The notes below the pieces were generated by a model. It made no database searches, was not told where the DNA came from, and worked only from the letters and a program-made list of their open reading frames with translations. From Turnera subulata (Eukaryota > Streptophyta > Magnoliopsida > Malpighiales > Passifloraceae): 64,000 nt of DNA. How positions within the stretch are numbered: the stretch's first letter is position 1; each line of letters begins with the position of its first letter. Both the position numbers and the translations under genes were made by a program. Positions 49,216-59,483 of this stretch are shown here, piece by piece. The stretch is taken from positions 391,860-455,859 of the forward strand of contig JAKUCV010002753.1 in the NCBI GenBank assembly GCA_028386065.3, read 5' to 3'.

Positions 49216-50992
49216 TCATACATAGGCCTTTGGCACAAGGACTAGAGCATCCCTTCTGTGAACTATAAAGCCGGGCAACACTTGATCAGTATCTATGTCT
49301 TCCCTCTTCATTCCATCTGGCAATTCCCAATTAAATTTGTAGAGAAGATTAGCAAGTGGAAGTTCCACGTTGGAGATTCCTATAGATATACCGGGACAGA
49401 TTCTTCGACCAGCACCGAATGGTATAAGCTCAAAATCTTGTCCTTTGAAGTCAATAGAACTGCCCAAAAATCTGTCCGGATTGAACAGGAATGGATTCTC
49501 CCATGACTCCGGATCCCTCCCCATTGCCCATGCGTTCACGTAAACCAAAGTTTTGGGCGGTATTTTATACCCTCCTATGTTGCACTCACGAGTTGTTTCT
49601 CTTGGAAGCAACAATGGACCTGGTCCTTGCAATCTCAATGTCTCTTTAACTACAGCTTTCAAATAAGGAAGTTTCTCTTACAGTAGAAGTAAATGCTTCG
49701 GAAACAAGGGTTGATTCAAAGATTAAAGAGAAACACGAAAAAGATAGTGGGGACCTAAGAAGTAGTTCTTCGAGTATCGGGTATAGTGGCACTGTCGTGA
49801 ACACACACAAGGTCGTTGTTTATATAAGACCTTAGTTCAATTCGATTAATCACTTTTGTGACACGGCTTCAATGTAAATTAAAGAAGGAAGAATAAACAT
49901 TTAATAAACACCATGATGTTCGGGAATTGAAAATTTCACTTGTATTTATGAGTTTGTATAGAGTAGTGGAATCTCCTCTGGGTTTCATCCTTGATCTAAA
50001 TAATTATGGGTTGATCCCGGTGGTGGTTGGGGAATAGGATAATTGGGCAGTTTTACACACACGAGGAGAGAAATTAATAATAAAAACATAAATGGGAAGA
50101 CATATTTTACCATGAGAATTGCTTTGATATGATCGAAGGTTAGCTGAACCTTAAATGACCGATCCTTGAGCATTTGAAGCAGCACATCAAGTATGTCCTC
50201 CTGCGCTGGCTTTGGTCTTTTTGGATCAAGATGTTCATCAATGATTTCTTGGTAGAAAACGTCAAATTCTTGGAAGTTCTTTTCAAGACGAGAAACCAGT
50301 CCAGTAATCTTATCAACCCAACCCATATAAGGAAAATAATCCGAGAGAAAAAAGCTTACAAACACGGCCTGGGTTTCATTGAGCTGTCTCTCGAATCTTG
50401 CTCTTTCACTTCCGCCATCCTCGTACAGCTTCTTGCCAAAGGCAATCCTGCAAATAGTGTTGCTGGTGCGATAAATCATTGCTTCAGTCAAGTTGAAAGG
50501 TTTAGAAGCAGAAGCTGACTTGCATATATTTCCAATCAGTATAGAAACTTCTTCTTCTCTAATAGGACGGAAACTTTGAACTCGATTTGAGTTGAAGAGA
50601 TGAACTACACATAATTTTTTCATCTCCCTCCAATAAGCATCATATGGTGCAAAAGCCAAGTCTAAACCATTGTAGGACAGCTTTCTCGGGCCAATCAAGA
50701 CAGGCCTGTTACAGAATTCAGGATCATAGGTTTTCATAACCTCTTTAGCCATCTTGGCTGAAGAAACCACCAAAGTAGGCTTAAAACCGAGTCTCAAGAA
50801 TACGAGGGGGCCATACTTCTTGGAAAGTTGCCATAGAAATTTTTGAGGATTGGAAGAGTCAAATTGGTGCAAGTTACCTATTAAAGGAAGGCCTTTTGGA
50901 CCCGGAGGAAGATGAACTTCTTTGGTGCTTTTGTTTTTCTTGAAAAGAAACAATAAGAGAGGGAGGGCTAGCAACAAAATGAGTAAAGCCAT
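49216..50992 (-). CDS. Cytochrome P450, CYP83-like (CYP71 clan), interrupted by an anomalous block
   Basis: This is an ER-bound monooxygenase of the CYP71 clan, and the substrate cannot be told. Exon 1 (50111-50992, 294 codons) has the membrane anchor, the hinge LPPGPKGLPLIGNLHQ, the C-helix WREMKK and ends FDHIKAILM at a GT donor. The 3' part from 49676 downward has KLPYLKAVVKETLRL (ExxR), the PERF-like FNPDRF and the haem loop PFGAGRRICPG. As printed, the intervening I-helix is missing and the frame does not join. If 49677 to at least 49830 are complemented in place, a splice acceptor (CCAG), exon 2 start at 49827, an AGTHTS I-helix and a seamless frame appear, giving 497 residues, the normal length. 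I therefore annotate a gene, not a pseudogene. The His in AGTHT, where Asp/Glu is usual, deserves a check. Confidence 0.85.
49677..49876. other. Anomalous block: complement without reversal
   Basis: Between these points the plus strand shows the complement of what the P450 gene requires, in unreversed order. The border at 49677 is fixed to within one base by the codons on either side (att-cag-aaa). The other border lies in the intron and cannot be seen; 49876 is assumed from the 200-base size of the second block. Reading the printed bases 3' to 5' without complementing gives NIFVAGTHTSAVTVIWAM, WGMS-like helix continuation and GNKGFVNEDD, exactly the expected part of a CYP83-type enzyme. Confidence 0.9.
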
Positions 50993-51032
50993 TACGAGCT
51001 TTCTCTTAAAAGATTGATGGCAAGAGAAGATA

Positions 51033-51039
51033 ATTTATA
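51033..51039 (-). promoter_or_regulatory. TATA box of the CYP83-like gene
   Basis: On the minus strand TATAAAT sits about 40 bases before the ATG at 50992, in 'gctataaattatc'. The resulting leader would be very short, so the true transcription start is uncertain. Confidence 0.45.
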
Positions 51040-51857
51040 GCACAAATGGCAATGCTAATACTAGATTGTAGGTAACACATGCACGCGGCCTGTGCAAACA
51101 AGTTTTTACACGAACTCGAAATGGGGCTGTCAAAATCGGATCGTAAAAGCTTAAAATTGAATCATAAGAGTCTACAAAATTTAATTATTATCACTAATTA
51201 GCTCAAAATCCTTACCAAATACTGCCAACATTAGTTGAAGGACATAACCAATACCACGAAAATAAACCCATCAAAAACACAGAATACCAAAAAGGGAAAC
51301 TACCTATAATTTGAATACACGGCTTCATGTTTACTGGAACCAGACTAGTTATCTTTATTATATGTTCACCTTTTCTTATCCTCTTTTCTACATATTAATA
51401 ACAAAAAGATGAAATTAATATAAACTTTATTTTTAATTTGACCTTACCGCAGAATTAACATAGATCTTATATCATGAACCCATTGACATCATTATTTTTT
51501 TTCTACAAACTCTTTTTGAAAGAAAAAAAGAATAAATAGGTTTCTTTACACAAATTAATTTCCTTTCAACTGAAATACAAATGGGGGCTGAACGTGGAAG
51601 AATTGAAGATGAAAAAAGATACTCAAATTGTTGGGTTAGTTTCAACTTAACTTTTAAAAAAAGAAATTCAAATTAAAAAACAGGTTATAAAAAATAAGAT
51701 AAATAAAAAATTAAAAGCCCATCCTTTATTTTCTTTACCAAAAAGCTCATCGGTATCTAATCCTCTTCTCAAATTGAGGAAAAAAGGATTTAATTATTTG
51801 TTTTGCAACAGAAAAAAAAAAAGATAAACGATAAGGAACACAATTACACTTGTACTA
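51040..51857. other. AT-rich intergenic stretch
   Basis: I see no gene or element. This is the upstream region of the minus-strand P450. Confidence 0.5.
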
Positions 51858-52001
51858 AAGATTAAAGAGAGCGACTGCTCTTTAGCATTCCTCGATATCA
51901 AAACTGGCATTGCTTGTTCTTATCTTTTTAAGATTAAAGAGAGCGACTGCTCTTTAGCATTCCTCGATATCAAAACTGGCATTGCTTGTTCTTATCTTTT
52001 T
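51858..52001. repeat. Exact 72-base tandem duplication
   Basis: The segment from 'aagattaaagagagcgactg' to 'gttcttatctttt' occurs twice in a row with a period of 72 bases and no visible difference. The second copy ends at the poly(T) of the adjacent SINE. Confidence 0.85.
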
Positions 52002-52189
52002 TTTTTTTATGCTAGGAGAGTATCCCCAGTCGACTACCGGACTAATCTCTCGATGCGTCACCCTTGTGAGGTGGGATCACTTACACCCGCTTCTACCAGG
52101 ATTCGAAACCTGAACCTTGGGGTTTAAAGGGAATGCAACACGCTTTACTATTGCAACCAATGCTAATTGGTTTTGCTTGTTCTTATCTT
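51982..52189 (-). mobile_element. tRNA-derived SINE with 17-base target duplication
   Basis: Exact repeats TTGCTTGTTCTTATCTT at 51982-51998 and 52173-52189 flank about 174 bases that begin with a T run (poly(A) on the minus strand). On the minus strand 'aggtttcgaatcctgg' is close to a pol III B box (GGTTCGANTCC) and the region 50-60 bases upstream ('ttgcaatagtaaagcg') may be an A box. Target duplication, poly(A) tail and pol III box together make a SINE the best reading. It is not a functional tRNA gene. Confidence 0.85.
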
Positions 52190-52281
52190 CCTTCTGAGTT
52201 CTTATAAAAAAACAAAATCTTGTTTTAGATCATTGAAACGACAAAAGAAACCCATCAAGAAACATATTTTTTCACATTCCA

Positions 52282-52384
52282 AGCGGTTTGGCATATGGAG
52301 ATATGAAGACGTTTGGCATATGAAGATGGAGATATGCCTCCAATCCCACCTTCGAAGCGGTTTGGCATATGGAGATATGAAGAT
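52282..52384. repeat. Short direct repeats (GGTTTGGCATATGGAGATATGA)
   Basis: The phrase AGCGGTTTGGCATATGGAGA plus ATATGAAGA occurs at 52282 and again at 52356, with a rearranged relative at 52311 ('gtttggcatatgaagatgga'). It looks like a small degenerate minisatellite. Confidence 0.6.
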
Positions 52385-52438
52385 GTTTTCCACCACCGAT
52401 GAATCTTTTTTTAATGGAAGACAGTAGATTTATTTCAT

Positions 52439-52747
52439 TCAACTGGAAAAAAATACATAGAGATACATCCACACATAAAGCAAGGCAAGAACAAAGGCCT
52501 CCAAAACTATTACAAGATCCAGAAACACCAGAGTTACTGATCCTAAAACCAACTTCCTCTTGTCAACCGTTGTATAACCAGAGGGGATAATCTTGTCCTG
52601 CAATAAAGAAAGAAAAACATCTGCACCTGCCTCAAAAATATGGTTATGGTTGTTGTATCTGCTATGAGTTATCATGAAGAGCTCCTCCACAAAACAAACT
52701 GAAACTATAAAAACCATATTCAACAACACCAAGATTACTCTTTGCAT
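52439..52747 (-). CDS. Hypothetical small membrane protein, doubtful
   Basis: This open frame of 102 codons has a hydrophobic N-terminus (VILVLLNMVFIVSVCF) that could be a signal or membrane segment. A polar middle (HSRYNNHNHIFEAGAD) is followed by a strongly hydrophobic C-terminal half ending VWMYLYVFFSS. I do not recognise it and see no intron borders or TATA box that would support it. It could be an exon of an unseen gene or a chance ORF. Confidence 0.2.
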   Translation of the reverse strand: MQRVILVLLNMVFIVSVCFVEELFMITHSRYNNHNHIFEAGADVFLSLLQDKIIPSGYTTVDKRKLVLGSVTLVFLDLVIVLEAFVLALLYVWMYLYVFFSS

Positions 52748-53639
52748 GGTTCACTGTGAATACCCTAGCCCCAAATTCCAATTTCATCTCTCTTTTTTTT
52801 TGGTTTTAAAACCCATAGCAGTTAACTCGCGAGTTTGACCGAGTTTGACCAGATTGCCTGTTTGTATTCGATTCAACACGGAAAGCCACCCTGAAATCGT
52901 AAAAACGGAAGTTTTTACGCGTCAAAACGAGTTTTTAACAACCATGCTTGTGCACCTCATGCATAATTAGATGCGACAAACAAAAATCTAGAGGGGTCTC
53001 AAGTGTAAAAAATGGCCTGTGTTATTCAAAGCAGGCTTTACAGTTTCAGGCCTTTCTGATTTATATTATATTCTTACTTTTATATTATATTCTTACGTTG
53101 TTTAGTTTATTAATTGGATTTTCTCCATTGTTTCTTTAACTTTGGTACATGATGGAGCAAATTATGGGAAATGCTGTTATAGCTTGTACGTAATCTTGTC
53201 GCGAATTAAGTCGAGAGAACTCAGATCAAATTTAGCATTTTATTCTCCCAAGCTTAGGCGTCCTTAACTTCCAATTACCCATCCAAGACTTCCATGATAG
53301 TTTTAGACTAACAACCTTTGTCATGTAATTTTTCTTCTTTGCAGTTCTTTGTTTCGATGTCATTACAACACCAAAAAACGATGGAGATGACGGATGCATT
53401 CATTTTTTTAGGGGGGAACAGGAATCAATTTTGTATTATTTACCTGCTGCATTGGGTGAGTTCCTGTGCAATGGGCAAGAGATCAAGTTTGCAGGGCAAA
53501 TTAAGTTCTGGATGCATCCACATATGTGGACGCGAGGGTAGATAGATCATAGAAGTTAGGCGCCACAGCTAGGTTTATAATTATATGGCTTCAGCAAAAG
53601 GAAGCTTCCTCCAAATCCAGTGCAGTCAACAGACATTGA
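52748..53639. other. Intergenic stretch before the gene relic
   Basis: No gene is supported. It contains no defined element that I can see. Confidence 0.4.
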
Positions 53640-53784
53640 GATGTGTAAAGCTGCACATGTAGAACCAAAGAAAGAGTAGTCAACAGATTTAGAAAGTGAA
53701 TGAAGAACATCCAAAGAAGCAAAATAAGGACAAGGAATCCATTAACTTGTGAAAAATGTTTGTTCAACTGTAATCTCAGTAGCT
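53640..53784 (+). pseudogene. 3' relic of a third TPR-like gene copy (left part)
   Basis: 'aaagagtagtcaacagattt', 'agcaaaataaggacaaggaa' and 'gtaatctcagtagct' match the end and 3' flank of the gene ending at 41134. The relic is cut by the Copia at 53785 and continues at 58491 with 'cagtagtttgcattaagaaa'. No open exon remains. Confidence 0.65.
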
Positions 53785-53923
53785 TGAACGTGAATAATCA
53801 GGTACTGCTACTGATGCAGTCCTTGTCATTATATAAGTGTTAATAGATAAACATACAATAGAATCCTAGTACATACTAGATTGTTTTTGATTGATGATGC
53901 ATGAATCGATAATAGGGAATAGT
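53785..53923 (-). repeat. 3' LTR of the short-LTR Copia, partly complemented
   Basis: Bases 53785-53882 match the other LTR with two differences. From 53883 to 53923 every base is the complement of its partner base at 58450-58490. Confidence 0.92.
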
Positions 53924-54082
53924 GAGGGGGCGTTAAACTCCCACCTATCTCATCGGTCTGAGTTTAACCATGTTTCGACGAATTTTCGTCTTTGAGGATC
54001 TCTAAATCATTTCTATAGACGTTCAACAACACTCGATAGTTATACTCTTTGATTTTACACGAAGGTAGCCTGGGAGAGAGCC
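53883..54082. other. Anomalous block: complement without reversal, 200 bases
   Basis: The left border is set by the LTR pair: 53882 agrees and 53883 is the first of 41 consecutive complemented bases. The right border, 54081 or 54082, is set by the Copia RNase H frame, which fails just after the HFV motif at 54082-54090. Complementing the block in place gives a continuous frame through the C-terminal RNase H segment, a stop codon and a polypurine tract next to the LTR. As printed, the plus strand shows GAGGGGG, where a minus-strand element should show CTCCCCC. Confidence 0.95.
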
Positions 54083-57000
54083 ACAAAATGGAGATCCACC
54101 TCAAGATGTTTTGTTCTTTGATGCTGCACAGGGTTACTTGCCAGGAAAGTTGCTGATTTACTGTCACAATGAACAACAACAGGTAGCATAGGTGCATAAC
54201 CCAATTCTGATAGAAGAGATCGTAACCAACATATGTCTGCAACCGTGCTTGCCAAAGCTCGGTATTCAGACTCTGCACTACTGCGAGAAACAGTATGTTG
54301 TTTTTTAGCAGACCATGAAACCAAATTGCCACCCAGATAAACACAAAAACCAGTAGTTGATCTCCTTGTATCAAGACAACCAGCCCAATCAGCATCACTA
54401 AAGGCTGCCAAGGTTCGAAGATTGACTGGACAAAGCAAAAAACCTGTATCTTTTGTACCAGAGAGATATCTGAGAATCCGTTTGACAGCCTTCCAATGTG
54501 CTGTACTTGGAGAATGCATAAACTGGCACACTAAATTCACTGCAAAAGAAATATCAGGACGGGTGAAAGTAAGGTATTGTAGTGCACCAACAACTGTCCG
54601 ATACAACTGTTGGTCTGCCAGCGACAAAGGTTCACCGTCAGTGATAGAGAGCTGCAGTTTTGGTTGCATCGGTGTTGCAACAGGTTTAGCATCTGAAAAA
54701 TCAGCCCTCTCAAAAATAGATTGCAAATACTTAGTCTGATGTAGAAACAAACCGTCTGAAAACGTGTTATCTGGATGCCTAGAAAATAATGAAGATGACC
54801 AAGATCAGACATCAAGAATTCTTGCTTCAAAACTGAAAGAAGTCGATGCAAAAGTGCAGTAGATGATACCGTCAGGACTATATCATCCACATAAAGTAAC
54901 AGAAAAGCCACACCATGGTCAGATTGAAGAACAAAAAGAGATGCATCAGACTTGCAAACAAAGAATCCCTGAGAAAGCAAAAACTGTGCAAAGCGTTGAT
55001 ACCAAGCCCGCGAGGCTTGTTTGAGACCGTAAAGAGCTTTACGGAGTTTACAAACATAATCTGGACGTTCGGGATCGACAAAACCAGGAGGTTGCTTCAT
55101 GTAAACATCTTCCTGCAAATCTCCATTCAAAAAAGCATTCTTCACATCTAACTGCCTGAGATCCCAACCATTCGAAATTGCTATAGTAAGAACAATTCGA
55201 ATAGTTGCTTGCTTTATCACCGGGCTGAAAGTCTCATCAAAATCCTCTCCAGCCCTTTGGGTGTAACCCTGCGCTAGCAATCGCGCTTTATGTCGTTCCA
55301 GCGAACCATCAGACCTGTACTTACGTTTGAAAACCCACTTTGAACCAATGATGTTCACATGGGAAGGTTTGGGTACCAAAAACCAAGTATGGTTTCGGTG
55401 CAAAGCCTGGATTTCCTCGTTCATAGCAACGCACCAAGCATGCTCTTTTGAAGCCTGAGTGTAAGAGGTAGGTTCGGGAGAAAAGGTAGTTGTACAAAGA
55501 GATAAACGATTGATTGGTTTAACAACCCCAGCCTTGGCTCGCGTGGTCATATGATGGGTGGGCGCAACAGGTGGTGGGTTAGGTTCGATTGATGGGCTAG
55601 GTTCGCTTGCAACAGATGATGGGTTTGGTTCTGGTGCAAGGCTGGTGTTATCATGAGCATAGGATGAAGCAACAGAAACGGGCTCTAAGGTCTGTCCTAT
55701 TTGTCGATTAGAGGAGACAGGAGTGGAAGAAATAGAAGTGGTGGAGGAAGAGGACTGAACAGGTAATTGCTGCGAGTTAGAAATCTGAGATGGCAGAGAA
55801 GAAGTTGATAATTTATGGACAGCAGTAATATCGAAAGAATCGGTACCTAATGTAGCTGTGGTAGAAAGAAGTGTTTTATACGGATAAGAAGACTCATCAA
55901 ACTGAACATTACGAGAGATTATCACCTTGCGAGAGTCTGTGTTATAACACCGATAGCCTTTGTGACAAGAGGATAACCCTAGAAATATTTGGAGTGTTGA
56001 ACGTGGTTGAAGCTTGTGTGTGTGGGGACTCATATTGTGAGGATAACATGCACACCCAAAAACTTTGAGGTTATCTAAATCAGGTAACTGACCAAACAAA
56101 GACTGATAAGGACTCTGCCAATCTAGAGTACTAGTTGGTAACCGATTTCTAATATGATTAACATAATGCAATGCTTCGACCCAAAAAGAAGAAGGTAAGT
56201 GGGCTTGAAACAAAATAGAACGAATAGCATTTAACAACGTCCTATGAATGCGCTCAGCTAAACCATTCTGCTGGTGACTGTATGGACAAGAAATCCGGCG
56301 AAGGATACCATGCTCCCGGAGATAAGAATCAAACAAGTTGTTACAAAACTCCCCCCCTCCATCAGTTTGGGGATATCGTATAGATGTAGAAAAATGAGTT
56401 TTAATCAATGCATGAAAGTGCTTAAAACATAAGAAAACATCCCGCTTAAAACGCAAGGGATATACCCAACTATAACGTGTAAAACCATCCACAAAAACAA
56501 CATAATACTTAAAACCACTTGCAGAAACAATAGGCGAAACCCAAAATTCACTGTGTATTATTTCAAAAGGAAGAGTACAGGACTCGACAGAAGGAGGATA
56601 TGGCAGCACAGTTTGCTTGCCAAGCTGACAGGTATGACAAAAAGACAAAGACTTATTATTCCCTGTAGAAGCTACATAAGAAGGATTTTGACTCAAGAAT
56701 TTGTGAAGGACTGGAAATCCTGGATGACAAAGGCGCTGGTGCCAAACTCCAAAAGAAACCCGGACATGCGAAAGAGCCAAAGATCGAGAAGACGCAATAG
56801 ACCGGGAAACACGAACAGAGTATAAAGGGCCAGTATCATTGCACCGTATCAGGCTGTGTTTGTAATGCCGACCCTTCACAGAAAACCCAAACGAGTCAAA
56901 AATTACAGAGCAATAGTTATCAGTGGAAAAACGTTTCACAGAAATCAAATTCTTCGTTAAAGAAGGGACTACTAAAACATCAATAAGATAGAAAGTAAAA

Positions 57001-58271
57001 GAATCAAAAATAAATAGTTTCCTGCCAATGTGAGTAATCGGGAGAAATTTACCATCTCCCACTTGAACAGAATCAGTCCCAGTGTATTCTGAGTAGGAAT
57101 CAAGATTGGCTGGAGTATTAGTCATATGACTTGTAGCCCCAGTATCAACATACCACGTTGGTGGATGTGCTTCATGGATACCCGCATAAGAAGAACTATG
57201 ACGTTGGGGACAGGATTTCGCGGTATGATGATAGCTATCACATAACTGACATTGGATTGGGGGGGGACCAAGAACAAAACCCGGATTATTGAAACGAGGA
57301 GCAGAAGAAGAAGTTGGAGAAGAGAAAGAAGGACGAGGGGGCGAAGGAGAAGGATAACGAGGAGCAGAACCAGCAGACTTGTGGTTATTAGAAAAGAAAG
57401 GACGAGGAGAATAAGGTGGGCGAGGAGAAAAACCACGGCCACCGCGGTTTTTCTGAAAACCACGATTACCACGACCCCTATTCTGTGCAAAGAAAACCTG
57501 GGAAGAGTCAGACTCAATAGAAGAAGACACAGAACGATTCTTTAACAACCTAGACTCATAAGCAAGAAGGGTGGAACACAACTCAAAATATGCGGGTAAG
57601 GGTGCCTTAGAAGTTAGAACAGTGACAATCTCTGAATACTCAGAAGGAAGCCCATCTAGGATTTGCATGACAACATCATCCTCGTTTAAACCTCGACCGA
57701 TGGCATCAAGATTATCTGCAAGACTCCGAACATGTTGTAAATAATCAGACATAGACCTATTGTCTTTCTTAGACTGGACATAAGCAGACCTATACTCCAT
57801 ATACCTAGCCTGAACATGATCATGAAACAAAGCTTCAATGGACAACCAGACCTCTCGCGCAGTAGGATAAAACCCAGGACGAATGACATGTTTGAGAATA
57901 TCTGGACGAATAGTTGCATAAATCCAGGTAACGAGAGTACTATCTACCTGATTCCAGAGAGCAAACAGAGGGTTCGGAACAGGAGCAGCCTCTGCCTCAG
58001 TAGTGGGAACAAATGCAGGTGGTTGAACACTGGAACCATCAATGTGTCCAACGACCTGATGTGACTGAAAAACGGTATAGAGCAGGCTCTGCCAAATCAG
58101 GAAATTCGAAAAATCAAGGCTAGTGGGAACAAGATTTTTAATATTGCTAACACTAAGAACTGAATGAGAAGGAACAGAAACAGAAACAGACGCAGAAGAA
58201 CCAGACACAGAAGAGGAAGAAGAAGAGGTAAGGGGAGAAGAAGAAGAAACGGTTGATGGTAAAGTAGACAT
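54060..58271 (-). pseudogene. gag-pol of the short-LTR Copia
   Basis: The likely start is the ATG at 58271 (MSTLPSTVSS), and one frame runs to about 54760. It holds the gag (LDFSNFLIWQSLL), a zinc knuckle (CQLCDSYHHTAKSC), protease DTGA, integrase zinc region (WHQRLCHPG) and core, and RT with LLYVDDIVLT. A one-base shift at a run of four A on the plus strand near 54759-54762 moves the reading to a second frame carrying the rest of RT and RNase H (54055-54750). The RNase H C-terminus falls in the anomalous block. With a single frameshift this is the youngest-looking element in the window. Confidence 0.88.
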
Positions 58272-58337
58272 ATTGAAAGACAAGGACTGCAAGAAGGAAA
58301 CTATAATAGAACAAACTCAGATTCAAGAAAGAATCTC

Positions 58338-58490
58338 TGGCTCCGCTACCATGAACGTGAATAATCAGATACTGCTACTGATGCAGTCCTTGTCATTATA
58401 TAAGTGTTAATAGATAAACATACAATAGAATCTTAGTACATACTAGATTCAAAAACTAACTACTACGTACTTAGCTATTATCCCTTATCA
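58338..58490 (-). repeat. 5' LTR of the short-LTR Copia with primer binding site
   Basis: The LTR is 58352-58490. The bases before it (GGCTCCGCTACCA on plus) read TGGTAGCGGAGCC on minus, the primer binding site. TAGCT follows as target duplication. Confidence 0.93.
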
Positions 58491-58720
58491 TAGCTCAGTA
58501 GTTTGCATTAAGAAACCAGAAGTGACAATGTCTGTTCCCTGAAGCATCTTGAAACTTGTTTTCTCCAATTTGAAGATCAGCTGCATATCTCATTTTTCTT
58601 TTTGCTGAATGATATTGGAACAAGTCATGTCAAAATCTTATGAGCAATCAACGTTTCTAATTCTACATACATTTCACTGTCTTGTGAATTTCAATATATT
58701 CCTTCATAATAAACTGGATG
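58491..58720 (+). repeat. 3' relic of the third TPR-like gene copy (right part)
   Basis: This continues the 3' flank unit interrupted at 53784, with 'aagcatcttgaaacttgttt', 'tttgaagatcagctgcatat' and 'catttcactgtcttgtgaat' as in the other units. Confidence 0.65.
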
Positions 58721-59362
58721 CTCAAGGAAAAGAGCAGATTAATCAGCTGAAATGCAGTAGCCACAGAAATGCACTAGTATCATCAATGAAAACCTCATGT
58801 TTGGCACACTAGAAAGGAGGCTTTCATAATTTCCAAACCAATTATCTTGACCAGAAAAGAGCATTCTTCTGGACTGATGGTCAAGCTTTGCACAATCAAC
58901 GCCACACATGTAAACAATGTTGCCTTGATATCATACTTGGGATGTTATTAGGATCTGTACCATATTTTGCTCAGAAGCTTAACCCACAAAGCATCACTTT
59001 GGAAATCGTTCTATTTTTTATATATTTTTTTGCAGTACAATATAGTAATAACTTTATAACTGATATGAATATGATTGCACACAGACTTGAACACTAGCCA
59101 CTTGTGTTGTGTTACTTGTGTATTTAGGAGTTTTGGACCCTAAGGTATATGGGCCGGACTAATCATTCTCCTAATTGTTATGGGCTGGGCTAATCAGGTG
59201 AGATGTCAACCCAAAGAATTCAACATTGGCAGTGTAACTGCCTATATCCTTTCCCGCCAAAGAGTTTGATATGACCATAACAACCTTGATTTGATTGGTT
59301 CATTCCTTTTTGCCAGCATAACCGTAAATGTAACTGCCCATATCCTTTCCCGCCTAGCACCT
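58721..59362. other. Intergenic and upstream region of TPR-like gene copy 2
   Basis: No gene lies here. From about 59130 the sequence aligns with the region upstream of copy 1 (38217-38420), so it is the duplicated promoter region. Confidence 0.55.
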
Positions 59363-59382
59363 CCTGATATATATATATATAC
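59363..59382 (+). promoter_or_regulatory. TATA-rich core promoter of TPR-like gene copy 2
   Basis: A (TA)n run in 'tcctgatatatatatata' lies about 110 bases before the ATG at 59484, at the same relative place as in copy 1. Confidence 0.5.
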
Positions 59383-59483
59383 GACCATCATCACAAGCTT
59401 AGCCCTTAATTACTCATTCCTAATAATACTCCATTCCTTCTTGATTTCAACAATAGATTCCTCTTTTTTCCTCAAAGAAAACA

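Larger units (their letters stand above)
53785..58490 (-). mobile_element. Short-LTR Copia retrotransposon
   Basis: The LTRs are 139 bases each (53785-53923 and 58352-58490), TG to CA, with an exact 5-base target duplication TAGCT (53780-53784 and 58491-58495). It interrupts a repeated 3' flank whose empty form (agtagctcagtagtttgc) is present elsewhere in the window, which confirms the ends independently. The first 98 LTR bases differ at two positions. The last 41 bases of the left LTR are the complement of the right LTR (see the block at 53883). Short LTRs and gag type suggest the Ale/Retrofit group. Confidence 0.95.

Noticed and set aside
49216..50992. CYP83-like gene as a pseudogene with a deleted I-helix
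   Set aside because: The missing exon part is fully present when the 200-base block is complemented in place, with correct splice acceptor and frame, so the loss is not biological.
52080..52130. tRNA gene near 'ggattcgaaacc'
   Set aside because: Only box-like words are present, with no cloverleaf, and the segment lies inside a SINE with target duplications and poly(A).
53883..54082. Small inversion at the end of the Copia
   Set aside because: An inversion gives the reverse complement. The LTR comparison shows the bases in the same order but complemented, 41 of 41.
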